Below are positions 37,501 through 43,924 of a stretch of 64,000 nt of DNA, in pieces. Source of the DNA: Lepidostoma basale (lineage: Eukaryota > Arthropoda > Insecta > Trichoptera > Lepidostomatidae). The notes under the pieces are model-generated. The model ran no database searches. It was not told where the DNA came from and saw nothing but the letters and a program-made list of their open reading frames with translations. The stretch's first letter is position 1. Each line of letters begins with the position of its first letter. A program made the translations under genes and the position numbers. Location of the stretch: assembly GCA_022606425.2 (NCBI GenBank), contig JAHDVF020000016.1, positions 4,060,501-4,124,500 of the forward strand, written 5' to 3'.

Positions 37501-37684
37501 GCCGCGAGCAGCAAGTCACCGGGACGCAGGCGGCCCGTGGACCACGCGGGCTGCGAGGGGTACAGCCTCCGGATGCGCACTAGACCGGCAGCGCCGCCCC
37601 CTCCGCCGCTGCTGTCAGCCCCCCCGGCCACGCTTAGCCCCAGCCCTCGCCGGTCCTTCTCCACGCGGACGGTGAACGTGTTAT
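22500..37684 (-). CDS. Multi-PDZ scaffold, PTPN13/FRMPD2-like, C-terminal 10 exons
   Basis: Exons (minus strand): 37684-37467, 35653-35396, 32167-32015, 31200-31016, 28656-28514, 27988-27731, 27257-26964, 26676-26537, 24302-24147, 22598-22500; 1904 nt, 633 residues plus stop. All junctions are GT-AG and phases agree. Three PDZ domains, each split by an intron, match in order the third, fourth and fifth PDZ of vertebrate PTPN13, recognised by RRLYPSQPAWSTGRLRPGD, GSLGFTLRKED with SDGRIQPGDRI, and RLGFSVQCHPDSGQSFISA. Such scaffolds bind C-terminal peptides of membrane proteins at the cell cortex. A ~280-residue linker rich in Ser/Thr/Pro lies between PDZ 2 and 3. The frame stops right after the last PDZ, so no phosphatase domain follows. 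The N-terminal exons are not visible; the first exon needs one base from upstream. Confidence 0.88.
22755..23400 (+). mobile_element. Degraded LINE in last intron
   Basis: The plus strand gives RQMLGVNLTDRIRNEEIASR, the RTE-like block after the reverse transcriptase, followed by many stops and frameshifts. It lies antisense in the last intron of the PDZ gene. Confidence 0.5.
23600..23945 (+). mobile_element. LINE RNase H/zinc-knuckle end and 3' tail
   Basis: The frame with MLCICGMEQSMLHITECPCC resembles the Cys/His block at the end of LINE RNase H regions. It is followed by GLGRPKKRWADVRW and a terminal PTSNRRKM, a common LINE C-terminus. It is fragmentary and has no coding value. Confidence 0.45.
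24147..24302 (-). CDS. PDZ gene exon i (third visible PDZ, first part)
   Basis: Fifty-two codons, ILTVELNRGWNSRLGFSVQC, HPDSGQSFISAIYSDSVA and AKDGRLRQGDIILQ. RLGFSV is the binding loop and DGRLRQGD the conserved turn. Acceptor TATCTTCAG, donor GTTTGT, phase 0 on both sides. It matches the fifth PDZ of PTPN13 in position and style. Confidence 0.92.
24391..24961 (-). mobile_element. Deleted mariner in PDZ-gene intron
   Basis: The ends are ~65-bp inverted repeats starting AGTAAGTACC (left) and, reversed, AGTAAGTACCGTTTTGATAT (right), with TA on both sides (24389-24390, 24962-24963). The minus-strand frame has HDNARPHVANQ and PPYNPDLAPGDYHLF; the two aspartates are separated by 34 residues, the mariner DD34D spacing. 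The part before the second catalytic aspartate is missing, so it is defective. Confidence 0.9.
25480..25650. repeat. Foldback repeat B with GAAACATGTC motif
   Basis: AGAAGTTTTATTATATTTTA, then TTGGAATGACATGTTTCGCC is repeated in reverse from 25565 (TTTGATAATACCTTAGAAAG to TATAATAAAACTTCT). The minus-strand left arm reads TTTGATAATTCC, a hairpin, GGCGAAACATGTC, the ribozyme-like layout of this window. Related copies: 33.7, 48.95, 50.35 and 51.2 kb. Confidence 0.75.
25810..25869 (-). CDS. Possible optional exon of the PDZ gene (uncertain)
   Basis: Between acceptors at 25871-25870 (or two sites 6 and 9 bp on) and the donor GTAAGG at 25809, one frame reads SDNGTPNVQSDLSPPRRK, which looks like PDZ-scaffold linker. 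The exon would be 60, 54 or 51 nt. That frame does not fit the flanking phase-0 exons; in the fitting frame it meets TGA at once. So it is either a poison cassette, joined through an unseen partner exon, or chance. Confidence 0.25.
26537..26676 (-). CDS. PDZ gene exon h (linker)
   Basis: The acceptor CACTTTAAG at 26678-26677 lets two bases (GA) complete the codon left by exon g. The product reads IKKWKCVMLSPENERKAKPE, QREEPEKPKIVHYPDEN, then REPGTSEPR. An alternative acceptor 38 bp downstream would put a stop in frame, so the longer form is chosen. Donor GTGAGT in phase 0. Confidence 0.75.
26964..27257 (-). CDS. PDZ gene exon g (linker)
   Basis: Ninety-seven complete codons: AAHGYELNNLDNDLLDAPNV, YQDITMNGGAGYLTSN, PARFSHKNPAYQSAVVHHST and PSDSNKDD. 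Acceptor ACTATTTCAG, donor GTAACT in phase 1. NPAYQ is a possible NPXY-type motif. Otherwise it is disordered linker. Confidence 0.85.
27731..27988 (-). CDS. PDZ gene exon f (linker)
   Basis: It encodes TTHPYSVNCPSTTAENSDNE, QSQTLSYQSTDTADTTYSVV, then PDFLDLGGPPTPVNNRKT and RLHFS. Acceptor TTTTTACAG, donor GTAGAG in phase 1. No domain is recognised. The Ser/Thr/Tyr content suggests a disordered region. Confidence 0.85.
28514..28656 (-). CDS. PDZ gene exon e (linker)
   Basis: It encodes QEAVNMLCDIAARKLTPDDG, NGSRSPCVSPRRYKKLT and RNSTGYSQNS, a charged Ser-rich linker with likely phosphorylation sites. It enters with one base and leaves with one base, both matching its neighbours. Acceptor AATTCACCAG, donor GTGAGT. 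Confidence 0.85.
29015..29508 (+). mobile_element. LINE insertion with 11-bp target duplication
   Basis: Flanked by AAATCTTTAAC at 29004-29014 and 29509-29519. The body encodes (with frame breaks) ITNTPINLKRKVYEACVLPV-like sequence, RAMLGISLRDRVRN, then ATLKWQWVGHVTR, and ends GTAATAGGCTGAGGAAGAAG with a GAA tail. It is 5'-truncated and antisense to the PDZ gene intron. The copy at 62715-62985 is nearly the same. Confidence 0.9.
29895..30305 (+). mobile_element. LINE 3' end (GTTA-tailed family)
   Basis: The plus strand holds NVLNPMTNCESRINAVEMRS and LRRMLERCTTESQM, parallel to 11320-11692, and ends with GGGGAAACGGCGAGTGG. It is 5'-truncated and frame-broken. Confidence 0.65.
30650..30890. 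repeat. Dispersed repeat, partner at 59.8-60.06 kb
   Basis: Shared blocks in the same orientation include AACTCGACCGCACAC / ATACTCGGCCGCACAC, GTGTTCTTGGCACACGC / GTGTTGTTGGCACACGC, ATCCCTAACGGTTT, and GATACGGGATA, CAGAATGGTA. Divergence is substantial. There is no ORF and the family is unknown. Confidence 0.6.
31016..31200 (-). CDS. PDZ gene exon d (second visible PDZ, end)
   Basis: It starts VNDVPMSTLSHGEAVSFLRR and CGPVARLRLYRD, the PDZ helix 2 (His at the first helix position, a class I feature) and last strand, followed by linker SPSACSPTTESDTTLLTR. It ends with AG before GTACTA (phase 2). The acceptor is TGATTTCAG. Confidence 0.92.
31715..31905 (-). mobile_element. tRNA-derived SINE copy (head intact)
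   Basis: Read on the minus strand: TTCGTGGCCGAGTGGCAACT (A box) and GGTTTCGATTCCTGGCGATG (B box), then CACATGACAATAAAATGGCG. The spacing of A and B boxes is that of a pol III tRNA-type promoter. It lies in the intron between PDZ exons c and d, in the same orientation as the gene. Confidence 0.8.
32015..32167 (-). CDS. PDZ gene exon c (second visible PDZ, first part)
   Basis: Fifty-one codons: EFDIVMTKVNGSLGFTLRKE, GHYVRALVREPALSDGRI, QPGDRIVA. GSLGFT is the carboxylate-binding loop and the SDGRIQPGDRI segment is the hallmark of PTPN13 PDZ4. Acceptor TTTTACAG, donor GTATGT, both phase 0. Confidence 0.92.
32625..32765. repeat. Foldback repeat C with GAAACCGG motif
   Basis: The left arm TTTAGTTAAATTCCACTTAG, then GGGTTATGGC, is matched in reverse by GCCATAAACCCTAGGTGGAA, then TTTAACTAAATATG. 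The minus-strand left arm holds GAAGATGGCAG, TGAG, CTGCTGAAACCGGTT: a 5-bp hairpin followed by GAAAC, as in the other foldbacks, with a decayed CTGANGA. The element at 38.56 kb has a clearer form. Confidence 0.75.
32848..33010. repeat. Foldback repeat D with GCGAAACAGCTGTCGCG motif
   Basis: AAACTTTGTTATAAATATCA, then GAATTGATTATATTTT is repeated in reverse at 32965-33002. The minus strand of the left arm reads GTTGATGCTAAC, ATCG, GTTAGCGAAACAGCTGTC: the hairpin and GAAAC-stem-GTC are intact, but three bases of the CTGATGA core are missing. It is the same family as 38262-38725. Confidence 0.75.
33640..33745. repeat. Foldback repeat B relative
   Basis: TGGGAATGACATGTTTCGCC, then TTTCTAAAATCAAATAAATT is a solo left arm of foldback repeat B (compare 25.5 kb). 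The opposite arm is not recognised here. Confidence 0.5.
33960..34345. repeat. Foldback repeat A with hammerhead-like core (copy 2)
   Basis: Same element as at 13.07-13.33 kb, with extended similarity (TTCTTCTATGTTCACCATAT, TACAACACTAACTTTAAAAA left; GCATGTCTGATATTTAATTA, AAAGTTAGTGTTGTACACAA right). The two copies differ at many positions, so the conserved core pairing is informative. Confidence 0.8.
34070..34115 (-). ncRNA. Hammerhead-ribozyme-like motif A2
   Basis: Minus strand: strand 34115-34109, core TTAAGGA (34108-34102, against CTGANGA), one A, hairpin GGAC/GTCC, GAAAC (34086-34082), AT, GTC (34079-34077), strand 34076-34070. The outer strands form 7 consecutive Watson-Crick pairs. 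Two core bases have changed from the consensus, so this copy is probably inactive, but stems I and II are kept. Confidence 0.45.
34541..35340 (-). mobile_element. LINE 3' region (GTTA-tailed) with MITE inside
   Basis: The minus strand encodes VKKIYTSSVNGKRSRGRPRK, TWHDQINQLLKGGHVRSRNN, CQDRTMWRSILSAYPSGETA and a stop, then the 3' end GGCGAGATGGTTAGTTAGT. ATGGAAT occurs at both borders (34534-34540, 35341-35347) as a possible short target duplication. A 204-bp MITE splits its 5' part. Confidence 0.8.
35124..35327. mobile_element. hAT-type MITE with perfect 8-bp duplication
   Basis: The ends CAGTGGCGGTACTCCCA and TGGGAGTACCGCCACTG are a perfect 17-bp inverted repeat. GCTCCAAC flanks it on both sides (35116-35123, 35328-35335). 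It is non-coding, 204 bp, and inserted in a LINE. The diverged relative at 16531-16711 is also in a LINE of the same family. Confidence 0.95.
35396..35653 (-). CDS. PDZ gene exon b (end of first visible PDZ, proline linker)
   Basis: It begins EALEVLRTTPPVVELVVCRP, which finishes the PDZ helix and last strand, and continues with a proline-rich linker (PPAPPLRQPPPDPLNLHAPR, PAPTPPPSSP) ending NPIYDVKYG. Both edges are phase 0. The exon is about 70 percent GC, probably because of Pro/Ala/Arg codons with G or C in the third position. A LINE/MITE insertion starts about 56 bp past the donor. Confidence 0.9.
35720..35878. repeat. Dispersed repeat R (copies at 54.2/55.6 and 62.6 kb)
   Basis: TGGATTTTACCCATTGCGGG, AAGGATTAATTGTATCTCAA and TTTACAGGAATTATGACCTG recur around the mariner at 54339-55615 and, in part, at 62640-62720. 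The family is unknown and non-coding. Confidence 0.55.
35880..36215 (-). mobile_element. LINE 3' end with TTTA tail (reversed)
   Basis: It starts with TTATTTATTTATTTATTTAT, the reverse of a TAAA tail, followed by sequence containing TTGCTCTTCCTACTGGCATC, then ACCAAAGGCAGGTTGGTTCT, which is also found at 9550-9600. It therefore belongs to the LLNMIASE-type LINE family. Confidence 0.6.
36428..36490. repeat. Two tandem ~30-bp copies
   Basis: GCGCACGCTCGAATTAACTC, then GGGCAAAAA is followed by GCGCACGCTCGAGTTAATTC. The TCGAGTTAATTCGA part is also palindromic. Function unknown. Confidence 0.8.
36545..36718. mobile_element. LINE fragment with internal inversion
   Basis: The left half (GTAGCCGACATTTAATATTT, GATCGTGCCACGTTT) is minus-strand LINE and the right half (AAATGGTTTGGATACATGGA, ATATAAATGGAACTAGAAAT) is plus-strand. 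In the intact order (8395-8612) these halves are adjacent and collinear, so this copy has a 5' inversion. Confidence 0.6.
36827..37155. mobile_element. hAT-type MITE 1 in PDZ-gene intron
   Basis: The ends are CCTAGGTTCTCAAAGTGGGC and GATTGGAAACCTATG (imperfect inverted repeats). GAGTAGAC (36819-36826) and GTGTAGAC (37156-37163) flank it, 7 of 8 matching. The interior carries GGGGGCAG and GGGGGCGGTGGCCCAG blocks. It abuts MITE 2, sharing the octamer between them. Confidence 0.85.
37164..37454. mobile_element. hAT-type MITE 2 adjoining a splice donor
   Basis: The ends CATAGGTCCCCAACC and GTTGAGAACCTATG are inverted, flanked by perfect GTGTAGAC copies (37156-37163, 37455-37462). The right end lies 12 bp from PDZ exon a. 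The last two bases of the octamer are intron positions 5 and 6 of the donor GTAAGT, so the insertion duplicated part of the splice donor. Confidence 0.9.
37467..37684 (-). CDS. PDZ gene exon a (first visible PDZ, N-terminal part)
   Basis: After acceptor TGTTTATAG the exon starts with two bases finishing a split codon and encodes NTFTVRVEKDRRGLGLSVAG, a glycine/serine spacer, then VRIRRLYPSQPAWSTGRL and GDLLLAANGVSLAGLTTY. This is PDZ strands A to the second helix, with GLGLSV as the peptide-binding loop. It is GC-rich, unlike its surroundings. The donor GTAAGT is directly followed by a hAT MITE target duplication. Confidence 0.9.
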
Positions 37685-37781
37685 CTATAAACATAATAAA
37701 ACAAAATTAAATATAGTCCATTTTTTTGGCCGAAACACAATGGCACTTCAAAATTGTAATCAATTTTTCTATTAAAATATA

Positions 37782-38250
37782 GATATAAGCGTTAAAAGTG
37801 TACTGCTGTACGGATGTGAGACTTGGAAGTCTACCGCGGACGTTATTGGTAAACTCCAGGTGTTTATAAATTGGTGCCTTCGCTCAATATTCAAAATCTA
37901 TTGGCCCCAAACAGTGTCAAATGCCGTTCCCTGGACTATGGCAGGCGAAAAGCCAATTAGAGAACAAGTCGCTAGACGCAAATGGCAGTGTATCGGTCAC
38001 ACTCTGAGACGGAACCCAGCCTGCATCCCTCAGGGCGCACTAGACTGGTCCCCTATGGGGGGAAAGAGAAAGCGAGGCAGACCTAGAGCCACCTGGAGAA
38101 GAACCCTGCAGGACGAGGTTAAGGCAGCAGGCCTCACTTGGGATGATGTTAAGCATCAGGCATGCGATAGAGTCGGGTGGAGAAGATTCCTTGAGGCCCT
38201 ATGCACCATGGCGGTGTGACAGGACAAAAAGAAGAATAAGAAGAAGAAGA
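37782..38250 (+). mobile_element. LINE insertion with 11-bp target duplication
   Basis: ATTAAAATATA flanks it (37771-37781, 38251-38261). An open frame to the stop at 38219 reads SVLLYGCETWKSTADVIGKL, EQVARRKWQCIGHTLRRNPA, KRKRGRPRATWRRTLQDEVK and WRRFLEALCTMAV, a complete C-terminal end of a non-LTR polyprotein. A GAA-rich tail follows. It is 5'-truncated and fairly young. Confidence 0.9.
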
Positions 38251-38261
38251 ATTAAAATATA

Positions 38262-38728
38262 AAACGCCGTTAATGGTATCCATTTTTTTTCGCTACAGCT
38301 GTTTCGTCAACCTTTGTTGACATCATCAGGTGTTACAATATTTTTTTCAACTGCTGAAATTAATTTTCATTGACATAAAAATTTCAAATTGACATTAAAT
38401 GCTCACAAAAGTTTGAAAAATCACGAAAATCAATTTAAGCAGTCGAAAAAAATATTTTTTAAAGATGATCAAATGATTTTACTGAAATCTCTTGATAGAA
38501 GATCATTTTAAATAACAATGAAATAAAACGAGTTTTTTTTAACTACTACCACATTTATTTTGTTTTGACCGGTTTCGCCAGGCTCACTGGCATCGACAGA
38601 CTGGTCCTCCGCAATTGGAATAAATATTGTAACACCTGATATCGTCAAAATAGGTTGACAAAACAGCTGTCGCGAAAAATGAAAAAATAATAAAAAATAG
38701 TGGTACCATGAAAAGCGTTTTATAATTT
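38262..38728. repeat. Foldback repeat D (long form), motif in each arm
   Basis: The left arm AAACGCCGTTAATGGTATCC to GTTTCGTCAACC is matched in reverse by GGTTGACAAAACAGCTGTCG to GGTACCATGAAAAGCGTTTT. The left arm has a full CTGATGA/GAAAC motif on the minus strand, the right arm a mutated one on the plus strand (CTGATATCGTCAA to GTTGACAAAAC). A third, different motif (GACCGGTTTCGCCAGGCTCA, minus strand) lies between them near 38567. Confidence 0.8.
38288..38332 (-). ncRNA. Hammerhead-ribozyme-like motif D
   Basis: Minus strand: CTGATGA (38329-38323), one extra T, a 6-bp hairpin GTCAAC/GTTGAC with loop AAAG, GAAAC (38305-38301), AGCT, then GTA (38296-38294). The core bases are canonical and the hairpin is perfect. 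Stem I pairing is poor here and an extra base sits between the core and stem II, so activity is doubtful. Confidence 0.45.
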
Positions 38729-38756
38729 AACAGTTAGAAATAAATAAAGTCGTGTC

Positions 38757-39000
38757 CTAGTATCGCCCTTCTGTCACCTCTATCTCTGCGACACACAAAC
38801 AGACCAAGCAATTGAACACATTATCATACACTGTCCCATCTACACGCGCGGGAGATGGAAACTGGAGAAGTAATGTCAAAGGAAAGACATTCATATCATG
38901 GACCTCCCAGCCATCCTCCGCAACAAAGAAACACTCAACATTTTTATTGACTTCGCAACCACGATGGTGGATCGGTTGCGAGAGGCTAACAAATAATTGT
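38757..39000 (+). mobile_element. LINE RNase H-end fragment
   Basis: One plus frame reads CDTQTDQAIEHIIIHCPIYT, RGRWKLE, then DLPAILRNKETLNIFIDFAT and TMVDRLREANK stop. This is the Cys/His end of a LINE polyprotein (in relatives 'ET-EH-LF-CP-Y'). Confidence 0.6.
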
Positions 39001-39044
39001 AAATATATGTATTTGCTTCCCACTAAACATATGTAAATATATGG

Positions 39045-39540
39045 CAATCTGAAGATGTTCTTTAATAGTAAGATTCCCCAATGTCCGAAACGCAAAATGT
39101 ATGATCAATGCGTACTTCCAGTACTGCCATATGGAGCAGAAACGCTAACCCTCACCATGTCGACCATAAGGAGACTCCGTGTAGCACAGAGGAAACACGA
39201 AAGAGCCATGCTACACGTAAGACTCTCAGACCGGATAAGAAATACTGAAATACGTAGAAGGTAGGGAGTAACAGATGTCGTCGCAAGGGTAGCGAAGCTT
39301 AAATGGTCATTTGCGGGGCATGTAGCCAGATTGGTAGACGATAGATGGACCAGAAGGGTGGTAGAGTGGAGACCCCGCGAAGATAAAAGAAACAGAGGGA
39401 GACCCCCCGCACGATGGTCCGATGACATTAGAAGAATTGCTGGCGATTGGATGCAAAAGGCAGAAGACAGGGATACGTGAAGAAGTATGGGGGAGGCCTA
39501 TGTCCAACAGTGGACGAGAACGGCTGTCTATGTAAATAAG
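39045..39540 (+). mobile_element. LINE 3' end (RTE-like)
   Basis: The plus strand encodes KMYDQCVLPVLPYGAETLTL, RRLRVAQRKHERAMLHVRLS, RIRNTEIRRR stop, then VARVAKLKWSFAGHVARLVD, RRIAGDWMQKAEDR and the MGEAYVQQWT end. One stop and one shift break it. It is the collinear reference for the inverted copy at 40774-41284. Confidence 0.8.
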
Positions 39541-40089
39541 TATTTACTTCATAGGCATGTTGCGTCCCGACTGAGGTTTTCCATGGTTCTCTCAGTTGTA
39601 AGGCGAATGTCGGGATGCTTTTTAGTTAGCTCATGGAGCCACAAGACAGGCACACTAACAAATACGTTGTTTAAATCGCATATAAAAGCACTCTTTTATA
39701 AACTTAGCTTACACCAGATTGAAAAATTAAAAATCAAGGTATTAGAAAAAATATACTACAAGTAAAAAAAAAAAAAAAATGTATCGTTTCTAGGATCGCC
39801 TGTCTCTGGTCCATGGCAAACGAAAGACGAATCAAGGAGTAAAATACCTGACACAAATGGATTTGTATTCGGATATCTAAAGTCTCCTAGAAAAGAACCC
39901 CCCAGGAGAGAATTAACGCGGTTGTATTGACTTGACTTAACGTGACGTGACAGACGGATGAAAGAATAATATCGAGAAACTTTGCAACTGATAGGTTACA
40001 CAGAACGACAAGAAAATACAGTCTAGTGGAGTACCTTTGTTTTATATTGATCATTTGAACTATTCCAATTTTCAAATTCAAATTTATTT

Positions 40090-40310
40090 ATTTGACCAAA
40101 TATACATTAAAAATACGGATACATTAGAATGGCCAATTTCGAATAATGCATCATCATAACACATGGACAAGTACGACGCTAATGAGGCTGAATACTTTCC
40201 AATGCTCGGAGTATTTTCCTTATGAAAATTGTCAATCACCGAAGCGATCATGTTCAGCAGTTTGATTGTTCTCCACACCGGCAACACCAGAGATACTGAT
40301 GACAAAACAA
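40090..40310 (-). mobile_element. LINE fragment (LLNMIASE type)
   Basis: The minus strand encodes LVLPVWRTIKLLNMIASVID, YSASLASYLSMCYDDALFEI and VFLMYIWSNK, then an AT-rich end (AAATTTATTTATTTGACCAA). It is related to 9440-9670. Confidence 0.5.
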
Positions 40311-40773
40311 ATACACATATTGATACTTAAAATCAATATAATCAATGTCTTTAATACTCCAACTAGCTGAAAATCTCTTTCAGTTAACTAATAAAATCGT
40401 AAAAAAATTTGATAATTTTATTTTCATTTGTTAAAAAGAATTCTACCAAGACAATTAAATTACGACCTTAAACTCTTGGTAAGGTGTGGTTTTTAATATT
40501 TACAAATTAAAAACCTATTTTGTTTGTATTTTCCTTCTTTTTCCCCAATATTTAATCGTCTATCAAAAAAGGTTTATTTTCGTAATTTTCTATTTTTTAT
40601 GATGCATTTTACATTACGTAGAGAGAAGGTCTCTTTCAAGACTTTGTGTGTGTGCTATGGATGATCATTTGAGAAACTACCGATATATCGATTTTATAAG
40701 ATTTTTTATAACACCGCTGTTCATTACGTACTCAATGTAAGATTGAAGATTTTGTCAAATGTAAAGTTACTAT

Positions 40774-41284
40774 CTGTTACTCCCGACCTTCTACGTATTT
40801 CAGTATTTCTTATGCGGTCTGAGAGTCTTACGTGTAGCATGGCTCTTTCGTGTTTCCTCTGTGCTACGCGGAGTCTCCTTATGATCGACTTGGTGAGGGT
40901 TAGCGTTTCTGCTCCATATTGTCAGTACTGGAAGTACGCATTGATCATACATTTTGCGTTTCAGACACTGGGGAATCTTATAATACTATTAAAGAACTTC
41001 TTCAGATTGCCATAAATATGCCGCCCACTCAAGACCGATTCTTCTCTTCAGATGTCGTCGCAAGGGTAGCGAAGCTTAAATGGTCATTTGCGGGATATGT
41101 TGCCAGATTGGCAGACGATAGATGGACCAGAAGGGTGGTAGAGTGGAGACCCCCCACGCGATGGTCCGATGACATTAGAAGAATTGCTGGCGATTGGATG
41201 CAAAAGGCACACGTCAGGGATATGTGGAGAAGTATCAGGGAGGCCTATGTCCAGCAGTGGACGACAACGGCTGTCTAAGTAAGC
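40774..41284 (+). mobile_element. 5'-inverted LINE copy (twin priming)
   Basis: Flanked by AAAGTTACTAT (40763-40773) and AAAGCTACTAT (41285-41295), 10 of 11 identical. The right part (from about 41050, VVARVAKLKWSFAGYVARLA to VQQWTTTAV) is in plus orientation; the left part is the immediately preceding LINE segment reversed. The break falls at the same LINE position on both sides (GGGAGTAACAG | ATGTCGTCGC). Confidence 0.92.
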
Positions 41285-41299
41285 AAAGCTACTATACAT

Positions 41300-42157
41300 C
41301 GCAGTAAACAGCGAATATTTATTCGTAGTGAACTGCAAACTAGTTGTAATTTAAGAATTCTCTCGACACGCCTCACACTGTGAGCGAAGTTTCGCAGTTC
41401 GCAGCGTTAGTTCGAATAAAAGATATTGGAAGTGCGCAAGCGGCAATATTAATATCACCTTAATCATCAGACTACAGAATATCCACTATCGCTCTGAACT
41501 GTGAAAACAGATCGCTTGTTCCCTGTTCGCATTCTGTTTGACCGGGACTTAAGTAAAACATTATTCCAAATAAAACGTTATATCATCTAAATGCGAGCAT
41601 AGCACACGATTCTGAAATAAGGTGGAATAAGAATTGTGATCCGACTGAAAAGATAAGCTACAAAGTCTGTGTGATCTCGCGTTAACATGTCTCGCATTCG
41701 AGTATGAAACTTTCCCTTTGAGAGTTCTATTTCGAGCGTTGTGCGAAAGTTCAGAGGGCGCTGATCCGCGAATAATACCGAATAAATCCACGCAGCGTCC
41801 ATCATACATATGCGGGTGTGAGATAAATCAAATCAGATTAAACAATCACACAGGAAAAAGCTGCGTTGAACGCACAGTGATTGCCGATCGCAAAACTGGC
41901 CAAATAAAACCAAATGCCAATCGATCTGTTTACTTTGGTAAACATGTATCAAATATTAGATTATAAGTAAAATTAATTATCATAGACAGCAGAAAATTAT
42001 GACAAACGGAATATCGCTATCTATAATAAATACACGTTCGACCTAAGCCGTTTGTAAGACCTATTTGTAAGCCGTTTGTAGAAAACATTTAAAACACGAT
42101 ATGGATAAAATCTACACCATGCGTGAATAATATAGGTTTGATTAAAATACATCAATA
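41300..42157. other. Unassigned stretch, possible LTR-like piece
   Basis: It holds mixed-composition sequence with GCAGTTCGCAGCGTTAGTTC, then AATAAAAG, and a patch rich in short ORFs on both strands (41560-41810) without recognised domains. No terminal repeats are visible. Confidence 0.25.
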
Positions 42158-42167
42158 GATGTTTAGA

Positions 42168-42623
42168 AAAGGAAAAGTTTACCGAACCGCCTAAAACCTG
42201 CTATGCTCTACGGATCGGAATGCTGAGCCGCAAGACGACAAGGATAACAGAGGCTGCACGTAGCAGAAATGAAGATGCTGAGGTGGGCCGCCAGGGTTAC
42301 GATGCTGGATAAAGCTAGAAATGAGCACATCAGGGGTAGCTTAAAAGTCGCTCTCATAGCGGAAAAAAACTAGGGAACGTCGTCTGCGGCCGTACGGCCA
42401 TGTAAGCATGAGGGACAATGAATACATCGTTCACAAGACCCTGCAACTGGAAGACGGAAAGAGGGGACCAGGTCGGCCTCCTGTAACGTGGATGTCCACA
42501 GTTAGGAACGACCTGAAGGCGCTAGGACTGGACAGCCAGATGACCCTGGATCGTGAGACTTGGCGGAGCCGTATTAGGAGAGCCGACTCCAAATAACGGG
42601 AAATGGCTAGGCGAAAGAAGAAG
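42168..42623 (+). mobile_element. LINE insertion with 10-bp target duplication
   Basis: GATGTTTAGA flanks it (42158-42167, 42624-42633). The plus strand encodes, with breaks, KTRNERRLRPYGHVSMRDNE-like sequence and LEDGKRGPGRPPVTWMSTVR, NDLKALGLDSQMTLDRETWR, then RADSK stop, followed by a GAAGAA tail. It is 5'-truncated. Confidence 0.88.
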
Positions 42624-42633
42624 GATGTTTAGA

Positions 42634-43453
42634 TTTCATTAGTGTCTTGATTTTAGTCTTATATAGATGCGCCTATAAAGCGTATCATCTCTTCTATTTC
42701 TCCTGCCATTGTGGTGAAAGTTAACTAAAAAATCAATTGTTTTTTTTAGTATTATAGAATAGTATGGTATTAGATCGATAAATGTATTTAAATTGAGAAA
42801 GATATGTATACGCATACCACCTTTATACGTAGAAGAGTATGCCAAAAATATAATAATAATGACAAAATACAGTAAATATATTTGAACCCTTGTATATTTA
42901 GTTTTAACGGCACTTTAATTTTTTTTTTTCGAACCCATTTCGACAATGAACGAAGCATCATCGGGGCAACGAAACAACTCTAGATAATGCAATACAAATG
43001 GTACCATAAAAGGGTAATGGTACCCCTTTATTTCTATATACTACAAACTAAGTGTAAATAATATTGATGCGAATGTTTACATGTATTCGTATATTTCCCT
43101 ATCGGGCCCCAGCTAGTAAAAGCTCCGAACGCAATCGCAGCGGCCAGTCACAGTGCGCTATCATTACTTTTTACGTCTTCATGCAGAATAAACGGATGCA
43201 GATGATGGCCCAGCTTCCCGAGCGGGCTGACGTCATTATCCCCCCTTCCGATACCAATATGCTCGCCCCGAATACCAAAAATTGTCCATCGGTTCCAATA
43301 CGGGCGCACAGTAAATATTTGGCATTCCGCTATTCATGTCATGAACATATACTACTAGAGAGTGGAATTTACGAGATTTGAATAGTCGGAAACAAATGAA
43401 CAACAGGGTTATAGAATTTTAATTAAATACAACTTGACAAATTGTTATAAATG
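42634..43453. other. Unassigned stretch
   Basis: A relic near 42930-42990 (CGAACCCATTTCGACAATGA, then GAAGCATCATCGGGG) resembles the GTTTCG-type foldback ends. A 105-codon plus-strand frame at 43064-43381 has no recognisable domain, and I do not call it a gene. Confidence 0.25.
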
Positions 43454-43465
43454 GAACTATTCTTC

Positions 43466-43897
43466 TAACAAATTGTTAATAATTGGAAAGCAAAGTGCGA
43501 ATATATAAGACATATGTCAGACCCATAATGACTTATGGTATAGAATCGAGGGCTGACACAAATAGAACCCAAACACTATTACGGACCGCCGAAATGAAGA
43601 CACTCCGCGCTATTCTGGGCAAAACACTAAGGGACAGAATCAGAAACACAGTAAAACGTAAAAAGTAAAAAGATATTGTTAGATGGGGCAAGAAAAGAAG
43701 ACGCTTCTGGCGCGACCACGTAGAACGAATGAGCGACGATAGACTCCCCCAAGCAGCCGCAAACAACGTGCCAATGGGAACTCGCCAACCCGGAAGACCT
43801 GCAAAGAGATGGCGAGATAGTTGGAGTTCTGTGTCCCAGGAGACCTCGACGCCATAAAAACAGATCCACAGATCTATTTAAACAGGAAGAAGAAGAA
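43466..43897 (+). mobile_element. LINE insertion with 12-bp target duplication
   Basis: GAACTATTCTTC flanks it (43454-43465, 43898-43909). The plus strand encodes VRIYKTYVRPIMTYGIESRA, AEMKTLRAILGKTLRDRIRN, then RRRFWRDHVERMSDDRLPQA and RPAKRWRDSW with frame breaks, and ends in a GAA tail. Confidence 0.92.
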
Positions 43898-43924
43898 GAA
43901 CTATTCTTCAACCTATCCTTATTC

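Noticed and set aside
39105..39428. 107-codon minus-strand frame
   Set aside because: It is antisense to the LINE at 39045-39540.
42930..42992. Another hammerhead-like motif (CGATGA to GAAATGGG)
   Set aside because: The sequence between the core and GAAA does not form a stem II hairpin.
43064..43381. 105-codon plus-strand frame with moderate GC
   Set aside because: No domain, no splice or promoter context, and it is surrounded by transposon debris; not supported as a gene.
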